DNA of 64,000 nt from an uncultured Mucispirillum sp. (GTDB taxonomy: Bacteria > Chrysiogenota > Deferribacteres > Deferribacterales > Mucispirillaceae). Of this stretch, positions 1-8,496 are shown piece after piece (position 1 is the first letter of the stretch; the number at the start of each line of letters is the position of its first letter). The notes under the pieces are model-generated. The model was not told the DNA's origin. It saw only the letters and a program-made list of their open reading frames with translations, and searched no databases. The translations under genes were made by a program, and so were the position numbers. Where the stretch lies: positions 1-64,000 of the forward strand of contig CALUWN010000002.1 of assembly GCA_944324495.1 (NCBI GenBank). The letters are read 5' to 3'.

Positions 1-58
1 GACAGTTATTACAATTATTTCTATTTTTACATATATTATCAAGTAGTTATAGCATTTT

Positions 59-83
59 TTAATAAAAAATGGGGGTGAAGCAG
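59..83. repeat. Half copy of a 25-bp repeat
   Basis: This 25-bp segment is identical to positions 16606-16630. There it forms the loop side and the whole right arm of a perfect hairpin, but here the left arm is missing. The preceding T-rich bases with this segment instead make a small A/T palindrome. It lies just past the stop codon of the minus-strand gene at 97-969, so it may act in that gene's 3' end. Its role is unknown. Confidence 0.7.
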
Positions 84-96
84 ATAATTTTATAAA

Positions 97-969
97 TTAA
101 TTAGTATCAGTTTCCACATATGCATAAATATGGTCTTTCTCCACTACAAGATAAATTCTTTTCATTTCCACACCAGATATTTCATAAATATTATTTATTT
201 TTTGTATTTTATCAGGTGAATATACTGGAAAATAATTTTCGCCATACTCTAGAGCATAAATTTTATTAAAATATCCCCTTAATATATTATATGCTTTTGT
301 TAAATCTTTAGTATTTAAAATAAAAAATTCATAATTACTTGCTTCACTTTTAGAATAAACAGTTTTAATGGTAAGTCCAGTAGTTACATGATGTAAGTTT
401 TTTCCTAAAGGTATACCACTTATTTTAAGTCTTTTAATATTTTCACCTACATTTTTTGCTTTTGATATATCAATTGGTGAAAATCTGTCATTCATAAAGG
501 TAAAATCTGCCACAATTGTTTTGCCGTCTTTTTTCATAAATATTAAATTATAATCTATTTTATTTTTTATAAAAGTTATCTGTATTGTAGTTTGAGAGAT
601 ATTAAATGATATATCCACATTATCTTTTTGAATTTTAGTATTATTTGCAGGCAGTTCTTTAGGCAGCATTTCTAATAATGCAGTCCCAAAGCCAGTATCA
701 ATACTAGCAAGGAATTTGCTGTATGCTTTTTTTAAATCATTTTCTTTAGTTTCATATATTTTTGCACAGGCATTTGAATATATATAATGTGGCTTATTAT
801 CAGATTTACCAAACAATGTATCACCAGTTAATATACAGTCAAACCCCCATGATGATACGTATTGATTATATTCTTTATTGTTTGAAGAATATATTTCAAA
901 AGTATTATCTTGTGCATATAAATTATTACATATAAAAGCAAATATTAATAAAAATAGTATTTTTTTCAT
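97..969 (-). CDS. Secreted protein of unknown function
   Basis: 290 residues. The N-terminus is a clear signal peptide: Lys-Lys, a hydrophobic core, and a likely signal peptidase I site after LYA near residue 19. The mature protein has no further membrane segment and no Cys-based lipobox, so it should be periplasmic or outer-membrane associated. I recognise no domain; the body is mixed alpha/beta with many charged and aromatic residues. The ATG at 969 has a strong GGAGGG ribosome binding site. The gene is followed by the half repeat at 59-83. The next gene upstream on the same strand, 997-1827, is close enough to be cotranscribed. Confidence 0.75.
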   Translation of the reverse strand: MKKILFLLIFAFICNNLYAQDNTFEIYSSNNKEYNQYVSSWGFDCILTGDTLFGKSDNKPHYIYSNACAKIYETKENDLKKAYSKFLASIDTGFGTALLEMLPKELPANNTKIQKDNVDISFNISQTTIQITFIKNKIDYNLIFMKKDGKTIVADFTFMNDRFSPIDISKAKNVGENIKRLKISGIPLGKNLHHVTTGLTIKTVYSKSEASNYEFFILNTKDLTKAYNILRGYFNKIYALEYGENYFPVYSPDKIQKINNIYEISGVEMKRIYLVVEKDHIYAYVETDTN

Positions 970-996
970 AACTTTATCCCTCCAATTTGTTTATAT

Positions 997-1827
997 TTAT
1001 GCGTTATTTTTTATCTTTTCTAAAAGAGATGTAATTTCTTCCACATCATTATTTGATGAGCTGTCATTATTTTGATTATTAGAAGCAAACGATACTGTAA
1101 ACTGCCTTGAATTTTTTAGTACAACAGTAAGTTCAATTTGATTAAGTGGGGCGGTATTTCCTGTATTACTGAAAAATTTATCAAAATCAAAGGGAATATT
1201 GTTTGCTTGTAATTTATCAATAGTATCCTTATTCATATTAAAAGAAGGAATACTAATGTTTGTTGTACCTTCTTTTATGCTGTAGTCTATTAAATCACTG
1301 TATTTAAAAACTTCATTAAAAGGGTATAATAACCATGTTTTATCATTTTCATTAATTGCAATAAAATTAGCAATTTCATAAGTTGATTGAAAGGGCTCTG
1401 TATTTGTATCTTTATTAAATGGGTTTATTTTACTAAAAGGATTAAATTCATTATTAAATTTAGTAAAATCGCCGTCAGTAAAAATATCATTTTTATTTAT
1501 ATTAATAGTAAAAGTATCATCCGAGCTGGAAATATTTTTTGTATAAAATGTATGACTATTATTGGAAATACTGTTTGTATTAAAGCTGCTGCCTGTATTA
1601 GATGTATTTTCTGCACTATGAGTATTATTTGTATTAGAAGTATTATTATTAGCAGTTTGCAGTTTAAAGCATTCATCACATATGAGTGCTCCGTTATAAG
1701 TGTGGGAATGAAATGAATTAGTAATTCTACCACAACGCATACAGGTTATGGAACGAGTTTTTTTATAAAAATATATAATAATAAAAACTACTGCTATAAT
1801 TAATAAAATTATAATATACTTCTCCAT
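997..1827 (-). CDS. Membrane-anchored zinc-ribbon protein
   Basis: 276 residues. An N-terminal membrane helix (about residues 4-22) is followed by a short basic stretch and a CxxC...CxxC zinc-ribbon-like module (CMRC, then CDEC, about residues 29-53). Residues 55-110 are a low-complexity Asn/Ser/Thr linker, followed by an acidic C-terminal domain I do not recognise. A longer frame opens at a TTG (1839), but the ATG at 1827 is preceded six bases upstream by GGAG, so I start there. It probably sits in the inner membrane with the zinc ribbon in the cytoplasm. No function can be assigned. Confidence 0.7.
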   Translation of the reverse strand: MEKYIIILLIIAVVFIIIYFYKKTRSITCMRCGRITNSFHSHTYNGALICDECFKLQTANNNTSNTNNTHSAENTSNTGSSFNTNSISNNSHTFYTKNISSSDDTFTININKNDIFTDGDFTKFNNEFNPFSKINPFNKDTNTEPFQSTYEIANFIAINENDKTWLLYPFNEVFKYSDLIDYSIKEGTTNISIPSFNMNKDTIDKLQANNIPFDFDKFFSNTGNTAPLNQIELTVVLKNSRQFTVSFASNNQNNDSSSNNDVEEITSLLEKIKNNA

Positions 1828-1938
1828 ATTACACTCCAAATATTTAACAAATATATTAGATAAACTAAATCATATACTAAAATAAATCAATAAATAAAAA
1901 AATATCCATATAAAATATGTTTAAATAAATCTAAAATA

Positions 1939-1966
1939 TTGACATATGGATTTTATTTATTAAAAT
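1939..1966 (+). promoter_or_regulatory. Putative sigma-70 promoter of lgt
   Basis: TTGACA at 1939-1944 and TAAAAT at 1961-1966 are separated by 16 bases, about 30 bases ahead of the lgt start. The -35 box is a perfect consensus, which helps in AT-rich DNA where -10 matches are cheap. Confidence 0.5.
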
Positions 1967-1998
1967 TACATAGACTTTAAAAAACGGGGTAGTACCTT

Positions 1999-2970
1999 AT
2001 GATGCCATATCTTTTTAAAATAGGTAATTTTGAATTACGAATATACAGCCTTATGATTATAATAGGCTTGCTTTTAACTTTATATATAACCAGCAAAAAA
2101 ATGAAAAAAATGGGTTATGAGCAGGAATATTTTGAAAATATGATAATAGTAGTATTTATTGCTGCCTTACTTGGAGCAAGAATCTATTACGTTATGTTTA
2201 ACTGGGAATATTATAAAAATGACCCACTAGAAATATTTAAAGTGTGGCATGGTGGGCTTGCCATTCATGGTGGAGTTATTTTAGGGTTTGTAGCATCTGT
2301 TATATATGCTCACTATATAAAAATAAAAGTTATGTTCTTTGGTGATTTAATAGCTCCGTGGTTACTTTTTGGCCAAGGGCTTGGAAGGTTTGGTAATTTT
2401 GCAAATGGTGAGGCTCACGGTGTTCCAACTATTATACCGCCAGATATTATATTTAGATTAAAGCCAATATTTACTGATTTTTGGGCAACTGTATTAAATA
2501 CATTTAACCTTAGCAATAATCCTGAAAGTATATCAAAACTAAATGATATAGTTAAAAACGGTGCAGAAGTAACATTTCAAGGCAGGGTTTATGAATTGAA
2601 AGAGTATGTGCCGTGGGGTATCAGCTTTACAAATAAATATATGCCAGCAGCATATAGAGATTTTGGCACACTGCCAGTGCACCCTACATTTTTTTATGAG
2701 ATGATATTAAATTTTACAGGTGCATTTATAATGTTTTTATTTTGGCGAAATGATAAAAATATTTCCACTGGGCTTATTTTTGGTATATACTTAATATCAT
2801 ATGGTTTAATACGTGCTTTTGTTACTATGTTTAGGGCAGATGATTTAATGCTTGGTGTTCTAAGAGCGCCGCACGTGGTAAGCCTTGCTTTTGTTTCTGT
2901 TGGTGTATTTCTAGTAATTAGAGCAAGGTATATTTTAAAAAAAGAACCAAATATTAAAGAAAGAAATTAA
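1999..2970 (+). CDS. lgt: Prolipoprotein diacylglyceryl transferase
   Basis: Inner-membrane enzyme that moves diacylglycerol from phosphatidylglycerol to the lipobox Cys of prolipoproteins, the first step of lipoprotein maturation. The family signature GRFGNFANGE is present, with the HGG motif upstream and several membrane helices. At 323 residues it is longer than usual; the extra residues lie directly after the signature, where about 45 polar residues (roughly 155-200) are inserted into a periplasmic loop. The start has GGGG about nine bases upstream. At least one lipoprotein substrate is in this window (27481-29442). Confidence 0.95.
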   Translation: MMPYLFKIGNFELRIYSLMIIIGLLLTLYITSKKMKKMGYEQEYFENMIIVVFIAALLGARIYYVMFNWEYYKNDPLEIFKVWHGGLAIHGGVILGFVASVIYAHYIKIKVMFFGDLIAPWLLFGQGLGRFGNFANGEAHGVPTIIPPDIIFRLKPIFTDFWATVLNTFNLSNNPESISKLNDIVKNGAEVTFQGRVYELKEYVPWGISFTNKYMPAAYRDFGTLPVHPTFFYEMILNFTGAFIMFLFWRNDKNISTGLIFGIYLISYGLIRAFVTMFRADDLMLGVLRAPHVVSLAFVSVGVFLVIRARYILKKEPNIKERN

Positions 2971-2994
2971 AATAATATATAAGGAGGCGTTACA

Positions 2995-3546
2995 ATGAAA
3001 AAAGCAGTAATTTTTTTAGCTAATGGGTTTGAAGATATTGAAGCCCTTGCAACAGTGGATATTTTAAGACGCGGTGGGGTGGATGTTACTATTGCAGGAG
3101 TAACAGGTGAAATAGTTACAAGCTCTCATAATTTAAAAGTAGTAGCAGATAAGTTAGCAGATGATATTAAAGCAGCAGATTATGATGCTGTAATATGTCC
3201 CGGTGGAATGCCCGGAGCTACAAATTTAAGAGACAGCCAAAAAGTACTAGATACAATTAAAGAAGCCTATAATGCAGGTAAAATAGTTGCTGCCATTTGT
3301 GCTGCACCTATGGTATTAGAAAAAGCAGAAGTTTTAAAAGATAAAGATTTTACAATGTATCCGGGTATGGAAAACTATGCTCCAAGTGGAAAATATCATG
3401 ATAATACATACGTTGTAAAAGACGGCACAGTAATTACAGGGGCTGGCCCTGCTGCCACATTTGACTATGCTTTTGAAATACTTGCAAACCTTCAAGGCAA
3501 AGAAATAGCACAACAAGTTGCCCAAGGTATGCTTATTGTTAGATAA
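2995..3546 (+). CDS. DJ-1/PfpI family protein (YajL/ThiJ-like)
   Basis: 183 residues, the full length of a single DJ-1 domain. The nucleophile-elbow Cys is C102 in AAICAAP and the conserved acidic partner is E13 in GFEDIE, matching the Cys/Glu pair of DJ-1 and YajL. Members are cytosolic and implicated in oxidative-stress protection or repair of glycated molecules; the exact activity is disputed. It has an AAGGAGG ribosome binding site and lies 24 bases after lgt, so it is probably cotranscribed with it. Confidence 0.9.
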   Translation: MKKAVIFLANGFEDIEALATVDILRRGGVDVTIAGVTGEIVTSSHNLKVVADKLADDIKAADYDAVICPGGMPGATNLRDSQKVLDTIKEAYNAGKIVAAICAAPMVLEKAEVLKDKDFTMYPGMENYAPSGKYHDNTYVVKDGTVITGAGPAATFDYAFEILANLQGKEIAQQVAQGMLIVR

Positions 3547-3587
3547 TATGCTTATGAAACAGCCTGTAGGCTGAAAAAGGCACGTTT

Positions 3588-4556
3588 ATGAGTAATATAA
3601 CATATGAATATAATAAAAGCCTGCCATTTATAAAGGCAGGCTGTAATGGTAATATCTTAGTAAACGGCAGGTTTTCTAAAGATATAAATAAAAAGAAAAC
3701 CCATGTTTTTAAAACTCTGCGGTGGTTTATAAAGAAAAACCCACAGAAAGCTCATCTTTTGCAGGAAAAAGCCATTACAAAGGTTGAAAAAATAGACCAA
3801 TTTAAAAATAATGCAATATATTGGCTTGGTCATTCCTGTTTTTATATTAATTATAAGGGCATAACTATAATCACAGACCCTGTGTTTTTTGATTTACTTA
3901 CAAATAAGAGAGATACAGAACTTCCATTTAATATTAATGAATTAAAAAATATAGATTATCTTTTAATAAGCCATGACCATTATGACCATTTAAGTATAAA
4001 AAGCATAAAATCACTTTTAAAAAACAGCCCTAATATAAAAGCATTACTGCCACTAAAAACAGGTGCACTTTTTAAAGGTATTAATATAGATTATGAAGAA
4101 GCAGGCTGGTATCAACAATATAATACAAATGAAAATGTAAAAATATGGTTTCTACCAAGCGACCACTGGTGCAGGCGGAGTATGTTTGACCAAAATAAAA
4201 GATTATGGGGCAGTTTTTTAATAGATTTTCTTAATATTAAAATATATTTTGCAGGGGATACTGCATATAACAGCAGTATGTTTCAAGAAATTAATCAGGT
4301 ATGTGGAAATATGGATATATGCTTAATGCCAATAGGCAGCTACAGCCCAGCATTTATGATGAAAGACCACCACACAAACCCAGAAGAAGCAGCTGCATTA
4401 TTTAATATTCTTGGTGGCAGCAAATTTATTCCTATGCATTACGGCACATATACATTAAGTTCAGAGCCTGCATCAGAGCCTGTAAAGCGTATAAAAAAGG
4501 TAGTAGATAAAGATAAACTTGAAATATTAAATATTGGCGGGGTATATGATTTATGA
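3588..4556 (+). CDS. Metallo-beta-lactamase-fold hydrolase, NAPE-PLD-like
   Basis: 322 residues. The metal-binding HxHxDH motif is H129-D-H131-Y-D133-H134. Further conserved elements are GHSCFYI near residue 81, SDHW, WGSFL, AGDTAY and MHYGTY. This order is that of the family containing N-acyl-phosphatidylethanolamine phospholipase D and UlaG-like lactonases; the SDHW, WGSF and DHHTNPEEA features favour the NAPE-PLD side. No signal peptide, so it is cytosolic or membrane-peripheral. Its stop overlaps the start of the patatin-like gene by four bases, so the two are translationally coupled. The lipid substrate is inferred only. Confidence 0.8.
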   Translation: MSNITYEYNKSLPFIKAGCNGNILVNGRFSKDINKKKTHVFKTLRWFIKKNPQKAHLLQEKAITKVEKIDQFKNNAIYWLGHSCFYINYKGITIITDPVFFDLLTNKRDTELPFNINELKNIDYLLISHDHYDHLSIKSIKSLLKNSPNIKALLPLKTGALFKGINIDYEEAGWYQQYNTNENVKIWFLPSDHWCRRSMFDQNKRLWGSFLIDFLNIKIYFAGDTAYNSSMFQEINQVCGNMDICLMPIGSYSPAFMMKDHHTNPEEAAALFNILGGSKFIPMHYGTYTLSSEPASEPVKRIKKVVDKDKLEILNIGGVYDL

Positions 4557-5434
4557 GTATATTTAGTAATAAAAAAATATCATTAGCATTAGACAGTGGT
4601 TCAGCAAAAGGAATGGCACATATTGGTGTAATAGAAGAGCTTGAAAATAAAGGCTATAAAATAACAGCTGTGGCAGGTACATCAATGGGAGCAGTGGTGG
4701 CAGCTTATTACAGCCTTGGAAAACTGGATGTTTTAAAAAACTGGCTTTTAAGTTTAAATAAAAAATCAACATTTTTTACTCTTGATTTTTCGCTTTCTGG
4801 TGGCTTTATAGGTGGCAAAAAGCTTATGCAGGCTTTTGAGGAGCATCTTGGAAATGCAGAATTTAAGGATACTAAAATACCGCTTTTTATTACTGCTACA
4901 AATTTAGATACAGGTAAGGAGCATATATTTTATGAAGGGCAGATAATCCATGCCATAAGGGCGTCTATTTCTGTGCCGGGGGTAATGCGTCCCTATCTTT
5001 ATGAAGGCAATTATTTTGTAGATGGGGCAGTTACAAACCCACTGCCTGTAGATATTTTGCATAATAAAAAAATTAAAAATATTGTAGCAGTACATTTGCA
5101 TGAATATATTGATGAGCGGGAGGCAGGGGCAGCACCCGGGTTAATAGAAACTATGATGCGTTCTATGGGTATAGTTTCACGCTATCTTGCAAAAGCAAAA
5201 ATAAGTGAAGCTATGGCAGTTATAGAGCCAGATGTATCTGGAGTTGATATGTTTCATTTTTATCAAGCGGATAGTGTAATATCAAGAGGGCGAAAAGCAG
5301 CTGCCTTAGCAATAGAAAATGGTGCATTAGACAGCATATCACTTAAAATGCTTACTTTCTTTAAGGAAAAAATAAGCAATAGAATAATATATATTTTAAA
5401 AAGGAAACTAGGAAAGGGAAGCTTGGAAGAATAG
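4553..5434 (+). CDS. Patatin-like phospholipase
   Basis: 293 residues. Patatin hydrolases use a Ser-Asp dyad to release fatty acids from phospholipids. The nucleophile is S44 in GTSMG and the Asp is D157 in VDGAVTNPLP. The oxyanion loop is DSGSAKG (residues 14-20), a variant of the usual GGGxRG. It resembles the short bacterial RssA/YchK group and has no signal peptide. Overlap with the upstream NAPE-PLD-like gene suggests the pair acts on the same lipids. Confidence 0.88.
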   Translation: MSIFSNKKISLALDSGSAKGMAHIGVIEELENKGYKITAVAGTSMGAVVAAYYSLGKLDVLKNWLLSLNKKSTFFTLDFSLSGGFIGGKKLMQAFEEHLGNAEFKDTKIPLFITATNLDTGKEHIFYEGQIIHAIRASISVPGVMRPYLYEGNYFVDGAVTNPLPVDILHNKKIKNIVAVHLHEYIDEREAGAAPGLIETMMRSMGIVSRYLAKAKISEAMAVIEPDVSGVDMFHFYQADSVISRGRKAAALAIENGALDSISLKMLTFFKEKISNRIIYILKRKLGKGSLEE

Positions 5435-5532
5435 GTTATAAAAAATCATCTAAATATTAGTATACTTTTAAGTGATGTTTTTTAAAGTAAGATGTATTTA
5501 TCTGCTGTATAATAACCATACAGTTACTGATT

Positions 5533-5556
5533 AAAAAAAGGGCTTTAGTAAGCCCC
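5533..5556 (-). terminator. Terminator of the hemerythrin operon
   Basis: Stem GGGCTT (5540-5545) / AAGCCC (5550-5555) with a 4-base loop. On the minus strand it is followed by seven T (A run 5533-5539), about a dozen bases past the hemerythrin stop. Confidence 0.75.
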
Positions 5557-5568
5557 TTTAATCTTATA

Positions 5569-6033
5569 TTATCCTCTGTATTCTAGTTTATAGTAATCTG
5601 CAAAGCGTTTATCAGCATCAAGCAGGTGCCTGTGATACCAGTCTGTAATAAAGTCTGTAATATCAGTAATAAGCCCATAAACGCCTCTTTCATCAAATTC
5701 ATCAGCTGGTACATCAGTCCTTTTTAAAAGCAGACGTTTTTTAAGAAGTTTTGCACATTCAATATTAAACTTTTTATGCTCTGCCTTATGCTCATCTAAA
5801 GATGGAAAATTAACTCTTGCCATCAAGTCTTCCTGAGCAGGAAAATGTTTATGAGAATATTCAGATAATTTATTTAATATAGAATCAATATGTTCTTCTG
5901 CACTACCTGAATTTCTAGCATCTATAAAAGTATTACTCATTCTTAAAAATTCTTTAGTATGGCTGTCTAAAGTGTATTCGCCAATAGACATAAATTCTTC
6001 CCATTCTAATGGGCGTACCATATTATTGCTCAC
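5569..6033 (-). CDS. Bacteriohemerythrin
   Basis: 154 residues, a single hemerythrin four-helix domain that binds O2 at a di-iron centre. Ligands line up by spacing with Themiste hemerythrin: H25, H63, H82, H86, H136 and D141. The bridging Glu expected four residues after H63 is Gln (Q67), with Glu at the next position (E68). That could shift the iron ligation or be tolerated. No signal peptide, so cytosolic; such proteins carry or sense oxygen in microaerophiles and anaerobes. The start overlaps the stop of the upstream gene by four bases, so it is coupled to that membrane protein. Confidence 0.9.
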   Translation of the reverse strand: MSNNMVRPLEWEEFMSIGEYTLDSHTKEFLRMSNTFIDARNSGSAEEHIDSILNKLSEYSHKHFPAQEDLMARVNFPSLDEHKAEHKKFNIECAKLLKKRLLLKRTDVPADEFDERGVYGLITDITDFITDWYHRHLLDADKRFADYYKLEYRG

Positions 6034-7742
6034 GGCAGCACCTCTCTCCTTTTTTCTTTATCAGGCACGATAGCTGATGATATATATAATACTATAAAAA
6101 ACAGTATGATAGGATATACATAAACTAAAAACGAAACCGCAGCAGCAGTTAAATTCATCTCGCTTAAAGTAAAGGCATGTATAATAAGCCTTGACTGAGA
6201 ATATGAAACAAGTGGCAGTAAAAAGTAGGAAAGCACAGAAAATATAGTAAGAGTTTTGCCTATAAACCTAAATGCAGGTATTATTAAAATAGAGGCTGCA
6301 AACCCTAAAAGGTACTGTAATAAAATACCTTTATTCATAACCACATCAATACTTTGTAAAAAAGCATAGAACATTATGGCACTTATTTTCATCATATTAA
6401 GTGAAGTTTGTGCAATATCACTTCCAACTTTAGCATCGTTTTCTTCTATATGAAAGGCCTGCATATGACGCATAGCCTCATTTGCTGCTTCTTGAAAAGT
6501 ATCGCTAAATGGCTGAGGTATAAATGAAAATAATATTTGATAAACTCCATAAACTGCCACTATAGCAGCAAGCCAGTAAAGTACAAATGGAGGCAAAAAC
6601 CTGCCTAATAATTTGTTTAATACATATACTGGTAAAAAGAAAACTATGCCTATAATATTTGCAACAATTTTCCCCGGTACATCAAGCCATGGTCTGTTTC
6701 TATTTTCATAAGTATATTTTTGGGCTTCCTGCTCTCTTTTTTTTGCAAGGCGAGCCTGTTTTTTTTCTTCTTTAGCTTTTAATTTGGCAGCCTTTTTATC
6801 ATCTTTTGATTGGGATTTAGCAGCAGTAGATGAGCTTTCATCACTATCAGAAGTCATTTCCTTAATATCTTCTTCATTTATTAAGCCTTCAGGTATTTCA
6901 TCAAGACTTTTTTCCACAGGGCCGTTATTAGATACTTCAATCTTTTCTGTTTGTTCATTTAAAAATTTGCCATATAATAAATCTGCCTCTGTTTCATCCT
7001 TTGGCATATCTTCTATTTCTTTTGGTTTAATAAGGTCGTTTAAATCTATATTATCAAGTAGTTCTTCTTCATCAATATCTTCCTGTGTTGTTTCTTCCTC
7101 TTTGGGAGTAACAAGTGGAGTTTCAGCATCAAAATCATTATTTTTAACATTTAAATCAATATCTTGGGTTTGGGTATTTTCCTTTGGTTCAAAAACAGGA
7201 GCAATATCATCATCAGTTAAAATATTATTGTCTTCTGTTTTTTGTGTGCTCCCTGTATATGATGTATATATTGAAGCAAGTTTATTCTGCATACTTTCAT
7301 CAATAAATATAACAAGAAACTGACCCTTTAAGGGAACAGATTGGAATTTATAGCCGTTATTTTCTAAATATTCTTTAACCTGCGTACTGTTTTCATCACT
7401 TATAACAAGGGCTGATTTTCTATTTAATGCAGATATATCTGTGCCGTTATTTAATGTAAAACTACTATCAAGAGTATTAACAGCTCTGCTTAATGAATAA
7501 ATTGCTCTTGCATTATTTTGGTCTAAAGAAGCATCAAGAGAAAAATTTGCGATATTTTCATCATTAATATCACCATCAAAAACATCACTTTCTGCTGCAT
7601 AGTAAGATTTACGTTTTGTATCAAGTAATATGTATGAAGGATAGCCTGAAATATCATCATATCCTTCCCCTTTTTTTACTATTTTAACACCAGCTTTATC
7701 AAAAAATTTTGACATGGAAAGTTCAAATTCTTGCTGCTGCAT
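6030..7742 (-). CDS. Large acidic membrane protein with C-terminal multi-helix domain
   Basis: 570 residues, function not recognised. Residues 1-160 form a soluble mixed domain. Residues about 165-300 are a strongly acidic, low-complexity linker rich in Asp/Glu, followed by a short Lys/Glu-rich basic helix (about 310-345). Residues about 355-565 hold five or so hydrophobic segments, reminiscent of Yip1-type membrane domains but without a motif I can name. The ATG has GGAGCG upstream. It is the first gene of an operon with bacteriohemerythrin and overlaps it by four bases. The coupling suggests the two act together, possibly with this protein as a membrane partner; that is inference. Confidence 0.7.
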   Translation of the reverse strand: MQQQEFELSMSKFFDKAGVKIVKKGEGYDDISGYPSYILLDTKRKSYYAAESDVFDGDINDENIANFSLDASLDQNNARAIYSLSRAVNTLDSSFTLNNGTDISALNRKSALVISDENSTQVKEYLENNGYKFQSVPLKGQFLVIFIDESMQNKLASIYTSYTGSTQKTEDNNILTDDDIAPVFEPKENTQTQDIDLNVKNNDFDAETPLVTPKEEETTQEDIDEEELLDNIDLNDLIKPKEIEDMPKDETEADLLYGKFLNEQTEKIEVSNNGPVEKSLDEIPEGLINEEDIKEMTSDSDESSSTAAKSQSKDDKKAAKLKAKEEKKQARLAKKREQEAQKYTYENRNRPWLDVPGKIVANIIGIVFFLPVYVLNKLLGRFLPPFVLYWLAAIVAVYGVYQILFSFIPQPFSDTFQEAANEAMRHMQAFHIEENDAKVGSDIAQTSLNMMKISAIMFYAFLQSIDVVMNKGILLQYLLGFAASILIIPAFRFIGKTLTIFSVLSYFLLPLVSYSQSRLIIHAFTLSEMNLTAAAVSFLVYVYPIILFFIVLYISSAIVPDKEKRREVLP

Positions 7743-7958
7743 CTATCGCTCCAAAGGTTTTGTATAATATATCGGAGTAAATTATATCACTAAAAAAATA
7801 ATACTTCAAGAAAAGAATTGAATAAAACAGGCTTAAAATTGCATTTTATATGGAAATCTATAGGTAACTGCAAATATATTGGTAAAATATAAGATTAAAA
7901 ATATATTTTTATACACCTATATTGGTAAAAATACTGCATACAAAATAAGAAAAGCCTT

Positions 7959-7992
7959 TTTACAGCCTGAATAAATTTATTCAAGCTGTAAA
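7959..7992 (-). terminator. Terminator after rpmB
   Basis: A long hairpin: 17-base arms 7959-7975 and 7976-7992 pair end to end with one wobble, 16 bases past the rpmB stop. The T run behind it on the minus strand is short and interrupted, so termination may be partial. The rest of the gap 7743-8008 is AT-rich with no other feature seen. Confidence 0.6.
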
Positions 7993-8008
7993 TCTATATA
8001 AAGCAATA

Positions 8009-8200
8009 TTATGCTTTTTTAACTTTGCCGGCTTTTAAGCATTTAGTGCATACTTTTTTTCTTACAACAGTTCCATCTGCTTCAACAGTTTTAACACTAT
8101 GAAGGTTAGGGTAGAACTTTCTTCTTGAAACATTATGGGCATGGCTTATTAAGTTACCACTTAAAGGACCTTTACCACAAACATCACAACGTCTAGCCAT
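8009..8200 (-). CDS. rpmB: 50S ribosomal protein L28
   Basis: 63 residues, typical L28 length. The N-terminal [12 protein letters not shown] and the C-terminal [10 protein letters not shown] provide a CxxC...CxxC zinc-binding set, so this is the zinc (C+) form of L28. It binds the large subunit near the E site. A GGAGG ribosome binding site precedes the ATG. It is transcribed alone, divergent from the DUF1858 gene. Confidence 0.97.
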   Translation of the reverse strand: MARRCDVCGKGPLSGNLISHAHNVSRRKFYPNLHSVKTVEADGTVVRKKVCTKCLKAGKVKKA

Positions 8201-8282
8201 TATCTTTCCTCCTTGCTTTTTAGGGAGTGAAATGATAACCTATATTTGATGAAAAAAGCAAGTGTTTTTTTAAGGGGGATGT

Positions 8283-8477
8283 ATGGATATTACAAAAGAT
8301 ACTTTAACTGCTGATATTTTAAAAAATATAAAAGGCTCAAAAGAATATTTTGAAAGCCTTAATATGGGCTGTTTAAGCTGTATGGGCATTCAAAATGAAA
8401 CGCTTGAAAAAAGCTGCCTTATGCATGGATTAAATATTGAAGAAATTATGGAGAAATTGAAAGAACTTGATAAGTAA
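8283..8477 (+). CDS. DUF1858 redox-disulfide protein
   Basis: 64 residues. It matches the small DUF1858 family, also described as a hybrid-cluster-protein-associated redox disulfide domain: helical, with a CxxC in GCLSCMG (about residues 29-35) and a third Cys in KSCLMHG. A role in thiol/disulfide chemistry or redox sensing is inferred from the family name only. A strong AAGGGGG ribosome binding site precedes the ATG. trmB follows 19 bases later, so they are probably cotranscribed. No hybrid cluster protein gene is in the window. Confidence 0.85.
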   Translation: MDITKDTLTADILKNIKGSKEYFESLNMGCLSCMGIQNETLEKSCLMHGLNIEEIMEKLKELDK

Positions 8478-8496
8478 AAAGTTCTGACAGGTAAGT

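Noticed and set aside
6784-7323. Long plus-strand frame coding a Ser-rich protein
   Set aside because: It is antisense to the acidic linker of the 6030-7742 gene; the Ser richness is the mirror of Asp/Glu codons.
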